Origin: Bradyrhizobium sp. Ghvi
Lineage (GTDB): Bacteria > Pseudomonadota > Alphaproteobacteria > Rhizobiales > Xanthobacteraceae
NCBI RefSeq assembly: GCF_900115265.1
Contig: NZ_FOVU01000005.1
Location: 372,001-436,000 of the forward strand
DNA length: 64,000 nucleotides
Direction of reading: 5' to 3'
Positions 8,412 through 16,570 of this stretch are shown here, one piece after another. The notes beneath the pieces were generated by a model, which had not been told where the DNA came from, did no database searches, and saw only the letters and a list, made by a program, of their open reading frames with translations. Every line of letters starts with the position of its first letter. Position 1 is the stretch's first letter. Both the position numbers and the translations under genes were made by a program.

Positions 8412-8487
8412 GATTGTCAATAATCTGGTCGATTAGCGGTGCGTTGGTCCAGAAATGGCAGGTCGGGCGCCTATCTTATTGACAATC
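8412..8487. promoter_or_regulatory. Paired operator in the GntR/dehydratase divergent promoter
   Basis: GATTGTCAATAA at 8412-8423 is the exact inverse of TTATTGACAATC at 8476-8487. Each arm also holds a short palindrome of its own (ATTGTCAAT / ATTGACAAT), so each can be a binding site for a dimer, with the two centres about six helical turns apart. The right arm contains TTGACA (8479-8484), a perfect -35 box for the dehydratase direction; the -10 is weak (TACCAC near 8501). Placement fits looping repression by the GntR protein at 7678-8358. Confidence 0.75.
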
Positions 8488-8530
8488 GATGGGTAGCCTG
8501 TACCACAATGGCAGCTTAGGGAGTGACGTG

Positions 8531-10243
8531 ATGACGAGTGGCTTGCGCAAGGGTCTGACGAGCTATGGCGATGCCGGCTTCTCGCTGTTCCTGCGCAAGG
8601 CGTTCATCAAGGCAATGGGCTATTCCGACGACGCGCTGGAGCGCCCGATCGTCGGCATCACCAACACCTATAGCGACTACAATCCCTGTCACGGCAATGT
8701 CCCCCAAATCATCGAAGCCGCCAAGCGCGGCGTGATGCTGTCGGGTGCGATGCCGTTCGTGTTCCCGACCATCTCGATCGCCGAGAGCTTCGCGCATCCG
8801 ACCTCGATGTACCTGCGAAATCTGATGGCGATGGACACCGAGGAGATGATCCGGGCCCAGCCGATGGATTCGGTGATCGTGATCGGCGGCTGCGACAAGA
8901 CGCTGCCGGCGCAGGTGATGGCGGCGATCAGCGCCGATCTGCCGACAGTGGTCATTCCCGTGGGACCGATGGTGGTCGGACATCACAAGGGCGAGGTGCT
9001 GGGCGCCTGCACCGATTGCCGGCGTCTCTGGGCGAAATATCGCGCCGGCGACATGGATGATGCCGAGATCGAAGCGGTGAACGGCCGCCTCGCGCCATCG
9101 GTCGGCACCTGCATGGTGATGGGCACGGCCTCGACCATGGCCTGCATGATCGAAGCGATGGGGCTGTCGCTGCCGATGAGCGCGACCATCCCGGCGCCGC
9201 ATGCCGAGCGTTTCCGCCTCGCCGAGGCCAGCGGCCGGGTGGCCGCCGAGATGGCCAAGACCAAGGGTCCGAAGCCGAGCGAGCTGTTGACGCCGGCCTC
9301 ATTCAAGAACGCGCAGGTCGTGCTGCAGGCAATCGGCGGCTCGACCAACGGCCTGATCCATCTGACGGCGATGGCGCATCGCTCGCCGCACCGGCTCGAT
9401 CTCGCAGCGTTCGACCAGATCGGCCGCGAGGTGCCGGTGCTGGTCGATCTCAAGCCGTCCGGCGAGCACTATATGGAGCACTTTCATCACGCCGGCGGCG
9501 TGCCCAAGCTATTGGCTCAGCTCGGCGATCTCGTCGATCTCGATGCCAGGACGATCTCGGGCCAGACGCTGCGCGACGTCGTCGCCAATGCGGAAGACGT
9601 GCCCGGCCAGGACGCGATCCGCTCGCGTGACAATCCGATCAAGAAGGAAGGCGGCCTCGCCATCCTGCATGGCAACCTGGCGCCGCGCGGCGCTGTCATC
9701 AAGCAGTCAGCGGCGAGCCCGAAACTGCTGAAGCATACGGGACGGGCCGTCGTGTTCGAATCCGTCGAGGACATGACCTTGCGGGTCGATGATCCCGATC
9801 TCGACGTCACCGCCGACGACGTGCTGGTGTTGCGCAATGCCGGCCCCAAGGGCGCACCCGGCATGCCCGAGGCGGGATACCTGCCGATTCCAAAGAAGCT
9901 CGCGCGCGGCGGCATCAAGGACATGGTCCGCATCTCGGATGCACGCATGAGCGGCACCGCGTTCGGCACGATCGTGTTGCACATCACGCCGGAATCCGCG
10001 GTCGGCGGACCGCTGGCGCTGGTGCAGAACGGCGACAAGATCAGCCTCGATGTGGCCAGGCGCAGCATCGAGCTTTTGGTCGATGCAGCCGAGCTGGAGC
10101 GCCGGCGCGCGGCCTTGAAGCCAGCCGCGGTGCGCGAGGAAGCGCGGCGCGGCTACGCCTGGCTGTTCAACGAGACCATCATGCAGGCCGATGAGGGCTG
10201 CGACTTCGACTTCATGCAGAGGACTAGGAAGAAGACCGAGTAA
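8531..10243 (+). CDS. IlvD/Edd-family sugar-acid dehydratase
   Basis: A 570-residue dehydratase of the IlvD/Edd family, which removes water from a 2,3-dihydroxy acid or aldonic acid to give a 2-keto-3-deoxy product. Iron-sulfur ligands expected for the family are visible: Cys53 in NPCHGN, Cys121 in GGCDKT and Cys194 in GTCMVMG; SDARMSGT and VLRNAGPKGAPGMPE near the C-terminus complete the pattern. Start ATG 8531 follows GGGAGTGACGTG. The GntR-FCD regulator and TRAP transporter around it argue for a sugar acid (arabonate, xylonate, galactonate-type) instead of branched-chain amino acid synthesis. The exact substrate cannot be read from sequence. Confidence 0.88.
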   Translation: MTSGLRKGLTSYGDAGFSLFLRKAFIKAMGYSDDALERPIVGITNTYSDYNPCHGNVPQIIEAAKRGVMLSGAMPFVFPTISIAESFAHPTSMYLRNLMAMDTEEMIRAQPMDSVIVIGGCDKTLPAQVMAAISADLPTVVIPVGPMVVGHHKGEVLGACTDCRRLWAKYRAGDMDDAEIEAVNGRLAPSVGTCMVMGTASTMACMIEAMGLSLPMSATIPAPHAERFRLAEASGRVAAEMAKTKGPKPSELLTPASFKNAQVVLQAIGGSTNGLIHLTAMAHRSPHRLDLAAFDQIGREVPVLVDLKPSGEHYMEHFHHAGGVPKLLAQLGDLVDLDARTISGQTLRDVVANAEDVPGQDAIRSRDNPIKKEGGLAILHGNLAPRGAVIKQSAASPKLLKHTGRAVVFESVEDMTLRVDDPDLDVTADDVLVLRNAGPKGAPGMPEAGYLPIPKKLARGGIKDMVRISDARMSGTAFGTIVLHITPESAVGGPLALVQNGDKISLDVARRSIELLVDAAELERRRAALKPAAVREEARRGYAWLFNETIMQADEGCDFDFMQRTRKKTE

Positions 10244-10303
10244 GGACTGACAACGAGCTCAGACCGCTTGAAGCGGCGGGCGATGAAACAGGGGGAGACG
10301 ATG

Positions 10304-11296
10304 ATGGCACGATCCATGCGTGCATTGGTGGCTGCGGCCGCCATGCTGTTCGTCACGGGCGCGGGGGCACAGGAGGTGAAGCATTATCGCTTCGCCTACG
10401 ACCAGCCCAAGATCACGGGCTATGGAATTCTTGGCGACATCTTTGCCGAAAAGCTGAAGGCACTGAGCAAAGGCACGATGCTCATCGACCAGTATCCCGG
10501 CGCGCAGCTCGGGCAGGAGCCGCAGGTGCTGCAGCTCGTCAAGGCGGGGGATATCGAATTCTGTATCTCATCGTCCGCGAACGCCGCGACGCTCTCGCCG
10601 CAGGCCGGCGTGATGTCGATGCATTTCCTGTTTCGCTCGGAAGACCATCTGATTAAGGCAATGGCGGATCCCGCGGTGGCTACTGCAGTCAAAGCGATGA
10701 TCTCGGACACGGTCCAGGGCGCCCACGTGATTGCGCTCGCGACTCTTGGTCTACGCAACATGTATTCCAAGCGCGAGATCAAGAAGGTCGACGACATGAA
10801 GGGCCTGAAGGTGCGGGTGCAGGCGACGCCGACCGAGGACACCATGTTCCCGGCCTATGGCGCGCAAATCGTGCACATGCCCTTCGGTAGCGTCTACACT
10901 TCCTTACAAACCGGCGTGGTCGATGTCGCCGAGAACGGCGTCAACGTCTATCTCGCCAACAAGCATTATGAGGTGGCGCCGGTGCTCTCGATGACTGAGC
11001 ATGAGGCCAACAACAGCCTGGTCTGGATCAGCGACAAGCTCTGGAACAACCTCACACCCGAGCAGCAGGGCTGGGTTCAGGCCGCGGCGGACGAGGTCAA
11101 CAAGACGCAGCCAGCAAAGGCGATCGAGCTTGAGCATCAATCGCAAGTCAAGCTGAAAGCGATCGGCGTCAAGATCGTTGCCGATGTCGACAAGTCCGGC
11201 TTCACGGCGATCGCCGATCCCTATCTCGACAAGCTCGCCAAGGAGCTCGGCCCGCACGCCGAGAAGATCAAGAATTTGATCCGGTCGATTAATTAA
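10304..11296 (+). CDS. dctP: TRAP transporter substrate-binding protein, DctP family
   Basis: A 330-residue periplasmic protein that captures a carboxylate solute for the TRAP permeases encoded next. The signal peptide runs about residues 1-22 (MARSMRALVAAAAMLFV, cut after GAGA). DctP landmarks follow: FAEKLKALSKGTMLIDQYPGAQLG, DIEFCISSSAN, VDDMKGLKVRVQATPTE, FGSVYTSLQTGVVDVAENG, and the WISDKLWNNLTPEQQ region. The invariant ligand Arg is in KVRVQA. Start ATG 10304 lies six bases after the GGAG core; ATG 10301 directly before it is equally possible. Same operon as the dehydratase 60 bp upstream. Confidence 0.9.
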   Translation: MARSMRALVAAAAMLFVTGAGAQEVKHYRFAYDQPKITGYGILGDIFAEKLKALSKGTMLIDQYPGAQLGQEPQVLQLVKAGDIEFCISSSANAATLSPQAGVMSMHFLFRSEDHLIKAMADPAVATAVKAMISDTVQGAHVIALATLGLRNMYSKREIKKVDDMKGLKVRVQATPTEDTMFPAYGAQIVHMPFGSVYTSLQTGVVDVAENGVNVYLANKHYEVAPVLSMTEHEANNSLVWISDKLWNNLTPEQQGWVQAAADEVNKTQPAKAIELEHQSQVKLKAIGVKIVADVDKSGFTAIADPYLDKLAKELGPHAEKIKNLIRSIN

Positions 11297-11320
11297 CGTC
11301 ATGCCGGAAGACGGTGCGCT

Positions 11321-11440
11321 CCCTCTCCCGCTTGCGGGAGAGGGCAGGGGAGGAGGGTGTCTCCGCATTGGGACAATCCCCCAGAGGAAAGAACCCTCAC
11401 CCGCCGCTACGCGGCGACCTCTCCCGCAAGCGGGAGAGGT
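11321..11440. repeat. Intergenic palindromic repeat, family C, between dctP and dctQ
   Basis: Two near-identical perfect hairpins bracket this element: CCCTCTCCCGC-TT-GCGGGAGAGGG at 11321-11344, and ACCTCTCCCGC-AA-GCGGGAGAGGT at 11417-11440, with GCCGC-TAC-GCGGC between. This is the REP-like CTCTCCCGC element I recall from many alphaproteobacteria. It stands inside an operon, between the binding protein and permease genes, where it can reduce read-through or shield the upstream mRNA end. Confidence 0.8.
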
Positions 11441-11467
11441 GAAGCCAATTTGCAGCCGGGGACATCA

Positions 11468-12046
11468 ATGCCCATCGCCGACAAGCTCATCCTCCAACGC
11501 CAGCGCCATCTCAAATGGCGTTGGCTCGACTGGCTCGAGCTCACGCTGATGATCTTCTGCGGTGTGCTGTGCTTCGGCTTCTCGCTGTCGGTGACTGCCG
11601 ACGTCGTCACCCGCACCATCGGCCATCCCTGGCTGTGGCTCCAGGAGGTCACCTCGACGCTGTTCATCTACGCGATTTTCGTCGGGACCGCGGCTGCGAC
11701 CCGGCGCAACGATCACCTCTATCTCACCGCGATCTCCGAGGCGATGCACGGCATGCCGCGAACGATTGTCGAAGTGATCATCCGCCTCATCGTGCTCGGC
11801 GTCGCCTTCTGCCTGATCTGGTACGGCTATCAGAACTATCTGCGCGGCTTTGGCAGCTTCCGCCTGCCGTCAGGCACGCCGATCGCATCGCTTTATGCGA
11901 TCATTCCGCTGTCCGGCATCCTGGTCGGCCTGTTCACGATCGAGCAACTCGTCAACGGCCTGCGCAACGGTTTTGATCATCCCGAGCCGCCGGACGAGGA
12001 TGCCGCGCCTGCCGTCACCGAAGCGCAGGCGAGGGCGCAGCCGTGA
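11468..12046 (+). CDS. dctQ: TRAP transporter small permease, DctQ family
   Basis: The 192-residue protein is the small membrane subunit of the TRAP transporter. It shows four hydrophobic segments: about residues 21-43 (LTLMIFCGVLCFGFSLSVTAD), 55-75 (VTSTLFIYAIFVGTAAA), 98-118 (IIRLIVLGVAFCLIWYG) and 141-160 (YAIIPLSGILVGLFTIEQLV). TRRNDHLYL between segments 2 and 3 is the usual DctQ loop motif. I start at ATG 11468 because upstream in-frame codons lie in the repeat element. The stop overlaps the GTG start of dctM by four bases, indicating coupled translation. Confidence 0.88.
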   Translation: MPIADKLILQRQRHLKWRWLDWLELTLMIFCGVLCFGFSLSVTADVVTRTIGHPWLWLQEVTSTLFIYAIFVGTAAATRRNDHLYLTAISEAMHGMPRTIVEVIIRLIVLGVAFCLIWYGYQNYLRGFGSFRLPSGTPIASLYAIIPLSGILVGLFTIEQLVNGLRNGFDHPEPPDEDAAPAVTEAQARAQP

Positions 12047-13383
12047 GCGCACCCGTCGTCCTGGCCTTGATGTCGATCTGCTTCCTGTCGTTCGGTTATC
12101 TCGGCGTGCCCGTGCCGTTCTCGCTGATGGCCGGCGTCTTCATCGGCGCGATCCTGTCCGACGTGTCGCTCGCCGCGATCATCCAGAAGATCTTTGACGG
12201 CGTCGATTCCGAGGCGCTGCTCGCGATCCCGTTCTTTCTGCTGGTCGGCGAGCTCATGAGCTCGGCCAATGTGGTGGTGCGAATAGCAAACCTCTCGGTA
12301 TCGTTGGTCGGTCATATCAGGGGCGGACTGTCGCAGGTCGTGGTCGTCTTCAGCATGTTCTTCTCGGAGATGTCGGGCTCGACCACGGCCGACGTTGCCG
12401 TGATGAGCCGCGCGCTCGGCGGCCCGATGAAGCGCGAAGGCTACGAGCCCGCCTTCATCGCCGCGATCATTGCCTCGGCCTCGACCATTGCGGCTCTGGT
12501 GCCGCCGAGCATCACCGCCGTGGTCTATGGCGCGGTCGGCAACGTCTCGATCGCCGGCCTGTTCATGGCGGGCGTCGTGCCCGGCCTGATGATCGGCTTC
12601 GGGCTGATGATCTATTGCTACTTCTTCGGCCCCTCCGGCCTGCGCAAGCCGCGCGCGCCGCTGCGGCAGGTGGTGTTCGCTGCCGGCGATGCGGCGCTGC
12701 CGCTGATGATCCCGGTGATCCTGCTCGGCGGCATCCTGACCGGCTGGTTCACGCCGACGGAGGCTGGCGTCGTCGCCGTGGTGTGGATCATCCTGGTGGT
12801 GATCCCCGCACTGAACCGCGGGCATTTCAAGAAGATTCCCTATGATTTCTGCCTCGCCGGCCTGATCTTCTCGCTGCCGCTGATCACCATCGGCGCCGCC
12901 AACGCCTTCGGCTGGATGCTCGCGTACTTGCGCGGCGCCAGTTACATCGCCGAGATGATCACCTCGATCGCGGGCCACGATCCGCACCTTATCATGCTGC
13001 TGATGGTGCTGCTGTTCACCGTTGTCGGCGATTTCATCGAGCCGGTGCCGACGATCATCATCTTCATGCCGCTGGTCAACACGCTGACGGAGGCCGGCGA
13101 CATCAACGGCGTGCACATGGGCGTGGTGCTGATCGCGACGCTCGCTTTCGGCCTGATCACACCGCCTTATGGATTGGTGCTCTTGATGGCCTCGAAATTC
13201 GTCGGCATCAGTTTTGCCAAAGCGCTACGCGCGGCGCTGCCGATCTATGTGGTGTTCTTCGCCACCATCGCATTCGCGATCTATTTCCCGAGCGTCGTGC
13301 TGTGGTTGCCGCGGCACGTGCTGCCGGAGTCGGTCGGCTGCTTCAAGTCGCCGGCCGGCACGGGCTACATCTGTCCGCAGTAG
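12043..13383 (+). CDS. dctM: TRAP transporter large permease, DctM family
   Basis: A 446-residue polytopic protein, the sodium-coupled transport subunit of the TRAP system. It contains the DctM features IPFFLLVGELMSSANV, EMSGSTTADVAVMSR, AAIIASASTIAALVPPSI, GWFTPTEAGVVAVVW, DFIEPVPTIIIFMPL and LAFGLITPPYGLVLL. These are the family's conserved helix-break and ion-binding loops. It starts with GTG 12043 inside the dctQ stop (GTGA). Together with dctP and dctQ it makes a complete importer, presumably for the sugar acid handled by the dehydratase upstream. It ends four bases before the convergent enoyl-CoA isomerase-like gene. Confidence 0.92.
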   Translation: MSAPVVLALMSICFLSFGYLGVPVPFSLMAGVFIGAILSDVSLAAIIQKIFDGVDSEALLAIPFFLLVGELMSSANVVVRIANLSVSLVGHIRGGLSQVVVVFSMFFSEMSGSTTADVAVMSRALGGPMKREGYEPAFIAAIIASASTIAALVPPSITAVVYGAVGNVSIAGLFMAGVVPGLMIGFGLMIYCYFFGPSGLRKPRAPLRQVVFAAGDAALPLMIPVILLGGILTGWFTPTEAGVVAVVWIILVVIPALNRGHFKKIPYDFCLAGLIFSLPLITIGAANAFGWMLAYLRGASYIAEMITSIAGHDPHLIMLLMVLLFTVVGDFIEPVPTIIIFMPLVNTLTEAGDINGVHMGVVLIATLAFGLITPPYGLVLLMASKFVGISFAKALRAALPIYVVFFATIAFAIYFPSVVLWLPRHVLPESVGCFKSPAGTGYICPQ

Positions 13384-13387
13384 CGCG

Positions 13388-14182
13388 CTACTTGCTCTTG
13401 CTGGTGAACTTCTTCACGGCGGCGCGAAACTCGTCCGTGTTCATCGCCATGATGATCTTGTGCTCCTCGGCGTCGAGCTGCTGTTTTACCGGCGTGGTGG
13501 CGGCTTGATAAACCAGCGACTTGGTGCCGGCGATGGCTGCCGGCGGGTTCTGCGCCAGGCGCTCGGCGAGCTGCCGCGTCGCGGCCTTCAGCTCGGCCGC
13601 TGGAACGGTCTTCGCGACCAGGCCCCATTCATAGGCCTGCTGCGCGGTGAAATTGTCCTCAGCGAGAAAGAGTTGCAGCGCGCGGCGGGAGCCGACCGTG
13701 CCGACGATCCCGACCGTCGAGCCGCCATCGGGCGACACGCCGATCTTGGCGTAAGCGGGCGTGAACTTCGCATCCTCGGCGGCGATGCAGAGATCGGTGA
13801 CGAAGGCGAGGCCCATGCCGGCACCGGCGGCCGAGCCGTGCACGCTCGACAGCGAGATCTTTGGCATCCGCCTGAGTATCTCGATGAAGGAATGATAGTG
13901 CTTGAGCAGCTCGCCGACGACGGGCGTGACGGTGCCCGCTTCGGCCGCGGCCCCAATCGTCTGGAGATCGCCGCCGGCGGAGAAGGCGCGGCCTTCGCCC
14001 TCGAGCACGACGACGCGGATGGTGTCGTCGCCCTCGATGTACGCCGCGAGCTGTTCGAGCTTCTGCGCGATCGCAAGGTTGACCGAGTTGAACGCGGCGG
14101 GGCGATTGAGCGTGATGGTTGCGATTGCACCGTCGATCCGCAGCAGCGCGGGATCATCGGGCTTTGAGACGGGAGCTGGCAT
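13388..14182 (-). CDS. Enoyl-CoA hydratase/isomerase family protein (PaaG-like active site)
   Basis: The 264-residue crotonase-fold protein has the CoA oxyanion motif AFSAGGDLQ (residues 66-73) and GSAAGAGMGLAF (residues 116-127). The two catalytic Glu of true enoyl-CoA hydratases are absent: residues at those places are Leu/Ala and Tyr/Ala. Instead Asp152 in YAKIGVSPDGGST is placed like the catalytic Asp of PaaG-type and delta3-delta2 enoyl-CoA isomerases. So isomerisation of an unsaturated acyl-CoA is more likely than hydration. Start ATG 14182 follows GAGGATATTCCAG; the longer frame lacks a site. It stands alone, convergent with the TRAP operon. Confidence 0.8.
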   Translation of the reverse strand: MPAPVSKPDDPALLRIDGAIATITLNRPAAFNSVNLAIAQKLEQLAAYIEGDDTIRVVVLEGEGRAFSAGGDLQTIGAAAEAGTVTPVVGELLKHYHSFIEILRRMPKISLSSVHGSAAGAGMGLAFVTDLCIAAEDAKFTPAYAKIGVSPDGGSTVGIVGTVGSRRALQLFLAEDNFTAQQAYEWGLVAKTVPAAELKAATRQLAERLAQNPPAAIAGTKSLVYQAATTPVKQQLDAEEHKIIMAMNTDEFRAAVKKFTSKSK

Positions 14183-14387
14183 CTGGAATATCCTCGGCTC
14201 GAGGTTCGTTGCTGCAACTAAATCGCAGAAGGCGGGGGGTGACAATCCCTGGCCGGCAGTGCCCCGCTCGCCGCTCTTGCGTCGGGCGGAACGATAGGCT
14301 CATATGCAGGCGCCTTCGTTTAGGGACGGACACGAGCGCCGGCTCCTCCTAGGCAGGCCAAGCCAAAACCAGGAGAGAGGAGGCAAC

Positions 14388-14429
14388 ATGGGTTACGCTC
14401 GTGTCTCGCAGAAATGGGCTATCCAATGA
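14388..14429 (+). CDS. 13-residue translated leader (uORF) before the flavoprotein reductase
   Basis: ATG 14388 has the strongest ribosome binding site in this part of the window (AGGAGAGAGGAGG, 14371-14383). It opens a frame encoding MGYARVSQKWAIQ and ends with TGA at 14427-14429, which overlaps the ATG (14426) of the reductase as ATGA. The reductase itself has no good site of its own, so its translation probably depends on ribosomes finishing this leader. No run of one amino acid is seen, so classical attenuation is not indicated. It could also be the remains of an older start after a frameshift. Confidence 0.5.
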   Translation: MGYARVSQKWAIQ

Positions 14430-15646
14430 CGGAAGGTCCCGTGATTATTGTCGGGGCCGGTCATGGCGGCTACCAGGTCGCGGCGTCCCTGCGCCAGGCG
14501 GGCTTTGCCGAGCGGATCTGCCTGATCAACGACGAGGCGCATCTGCCGTACCAGCGGCCGCCTTTGTCCAAGGCCTATATCAAGGGTTCGGCCGGGCCGG
14601 AGAGCCTGATGTTCCGTCCCGAAAAATTCTACCAGGACCAGAAGATCGAGCTGATCGCCGGCCGGGCGGTCTCGATCGACCGCGCGGCGCGAAAAGTGCT
14701 GCTCGCCTCCGGCGAGACGCTTGCCTACGGCCACCTCGTGCTGGCAACGGGCGCGCGCAACCGGCTGCTCGACCTGCCCAACGCCAATCTGCCCGACGTG
14801 AAATATCTGCGCATCCTCGACGAGAGCGAGGCGCTGCGACAGATCATGCCGTCCAAGACGCGCGCCGTGATCATCGGGGCGGGCTTCATCGGCCTCGAAT
14901 TCGCATCCACCGCGCGCATCAAGGGCCTCGAGGTCGACGTGCTCGAGCTCGCGCCGCGCGTGATGGCGCGCGCAGTGACGGCGGAGGTCTCGGAGTATTT
15001 TCAAGCACGGCATCGCGAGGCCGGCATCCGCATTCACCTCGGCGTGCAGGCGACCTCGATCGAGGCCGAGAACGGCAAGGTCACCGGCGTGTCCTTGAGC
15101 GATGGACGCCATCTGCCAGCCGATCTCGTCGTGGTCGGCGTCGGCGTGCTGCCGAACATCGAGCTTGCGGCCGAGGCGGGGCTGCCGGTCGCGGCCGGCA
15201 TCATCGTCGATGAATATCTGTCGACGTCGGATCCGAACATCGCGGCGATCGGCGACTGCGCTCTGTTCGCAAGCCCGCGCTTCGGCGGCTCGCTGCGGCT
15301 GGAGTCAGTGCAGAACGCCACCGATCACGCCCGCTGCCTCGCGGCGCGGCTGACCGGCGACAAGAAGCCTTATGATGGCCATCCCTGGTTCTGGAGCGAC
15401 CAGGGCGACGACAAACTCCAGATCGCAGGCCTCACCACCGGCTACGACCGCGTCGTGCTGCGCGGCGATCCCGCCAGGAAGGCGTTTTCCGCGTTCTGCT
15501 ATCACGGCGACAGACTGCTCGGCATCGAATCGATCAACCGCGCCGGCGATCACATGTTCGGCCGCCGCTTGCAGGCAATGGATCGCCAGATCACGCCGGA
15601 GCAGGCTGCGGACGAAAGCTTCGATCTCAAGAGCGCGCTGGCCTGA
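14426..15646 (+). CDS. FAD/NAD(P)-dependent ferredoxin reductase-like oxidoreductase
   Basis: The 406-residue flavoprotein is of the putidaredoxin reductase / BphA4 group: it passes electrons from NAD(P)H through FAD to a [2Fe-2S] ferredoxin, typically for a P450 or a ring-hydroxylating oxygenase. Seen are the FAD dinucleotide motif VGAGHGGY (about residues 9-16), LPYQRPPLSKAYI, LVLATGARNR, the NAD motif IIGAGFIGLEFAS (about 149-161), and AIGDCALF (about 273-280). I use ATG 14426 (MTEGPV), coupled to the leader; ATG 14414 is an alternative. No ferredoxin or oxygenase gene is adjacent; a P450 at 32516-33736 is a remote candidate partner. Its stop directly abuts the stop of the convergent ribokinase. 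Confidence 0.88.
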   Translation: MTEGPVIIVGAGHGGYQVAASLRQAGFAERICLINDEAHLPYQRPPLSKAYIKGSAGPESLMFRPEKFYQDQKIELIAGRAVSIDRAARKVLLASGETLAYGHLVLATGARNRLLDLPNANLPDVKYLRILDESEALRQIMPSKTRAVIIGAGFIGLEFASTARIKGLEVDVLELAPRVMARAVTAEVSEYFQARHREAGIRIHLGVQATSIEAENGKVTGVSLSDGRHLPADLVVVGVGVLPNIELAAEAGLPVAAGIIVDEYLSTSDPNIAAIGDCALFASPRFGGSLRLESVQNATDHARCLAARLTGDKKPYDGHPWFWSDQGDDKLQIAGLTTGYDRVVLRGDPARKAFSAFCYHGDRLLGIESINRAGDHMFGRRLQAMDRQITPEQAADESFDLKSALA

Positions 15647-16561
15647 TCAGCCGGCGCCGAGCACCGTCGCCACCTCCGCGGCCGTCGGCATCGACGGCCC
15701 GGCACCCATGCGCTGCACGCTGATCGAGGCGGCGGCATTGGCGAAGGCGAGCGCGGCGCGCAAAGGCACGCCATCAGCGAGCTGCGAGGCCAGCGCGCCG
15801 ACGAAGCAGTCGCCGGCGCCGGTGGTATCAACCGCTTTCACCACCCGGCCCGGCACGGCAAATTCCTCGTTTCCGGCAAGAGCGAGCACGCCGCGTTTTC
15901 CGAGCGTGATGCAGATGGTCTGGTCCGCCCGCGCCTGAAGCTGTCGCGCCACCGCGATGATCTTTGCGGCCTCGTCAACGTCGGAGAGCTCTACACCGGC
16001 CAGGAACCCAAGCTCGGTCTCGTTCAGCACGAGAATATCGACCAGCGCGAGCAGCTCGCCGGGCATCTGTTGCGCCGGCGCCGGGTTGAGCAGCGTCGTG
16101 GCACCGACGCTCCGGGCGCGCTGGAAGAATGCGGCAATGGTCGGCAGGGGAATCTCGAACTGGCTGACCGCGACATCCCCCTTCGTCAGCGGCACCTCCG
16201 CAATGTCATCCGCGCTGACCAACGCATTGCTGCCGGGAATGACGACGATGGTATTGTCGGAAGCGGCCACCGTGATGATCGCGGTGCCGGTGTGCGTGTC
16301 AGCCGCGCGGACGGAGCCGAGATCGATACCCTGGGCGCCAAGGAAGGTCCTCAGCTCGGCGCCGAACGCATCCTTGCCGAGCCGTCCGATCAGCGTCGTC
16401 TTCGCGCCGAGTCTGGACGCTGCGACCGCCTGGTTCGCGCCCTTGCCGCCCGGAAAATACAGCACCTGCCGGCCAGCGACGGTCTCGCCGACCCTGGGGT
16501 GGCGATCGGCGGTCGCCACCACATCCATGTTGATGCTGCCGGCGACGAAGACGCGCCCCAT
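15647..16561 (-). CDS. rbsK: Ribokinase (PfkB family)
   Basis: The 304-residue kinase phosphorylates ribose or a similar sugar with ATP. It has the substrate motif GSINMDVV at residues 8-15, GGKGANQAVAASRLG near residues 38-52 (PfkB signature 1), the LNPAPAQ and LNETE strands typical of ribokinase, and the catalytic signature DTTGAGDCF at residues 245-253 with catalytic Asp251. The length matches ribokinase. It follows the other PfkB kinase gene by nine bases, so the two form a bicistron. No ribose transporter lies nearby, so its true sugar or nucleoside is uncertain. Confidence 0.85.
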   Translation of the reverse strand: MGRVFVAGSINMDVVATADRHPRVGETVAGRQVLYFPGGKGANQAVAASRLGAKTTLIGRLGKDAFGAELRTFLGAQGIDLGSVRAADTHTGTAIITVAASDNTIVVIPGSNALVSADDIAEVPLTKGDVAVSQFEIPLPTIAAFFQRARSVGATTLLNPAPAQQMPGELLALVDILVLNETELGFLAGVELSDVDEAAKIIAVARQLQARADQTICITLGKRGVLALAGNEEFAVPGRVVKAVDTTGAGDCFVGALASQLADGVPLRAALAFANAAASISVQRMGAGPSMPTAAEVATVLGAG

Positions 16562-16570
16562 GATGGATCC

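Noticed and set aside
11321..11440. Repeated hairpins considered as a CRISPR array or as a full terminator
   Set aside because: Only two hairpins with different flanks, no spacers of equal length, and no T-run after either; it is a REP-like intergenic element.
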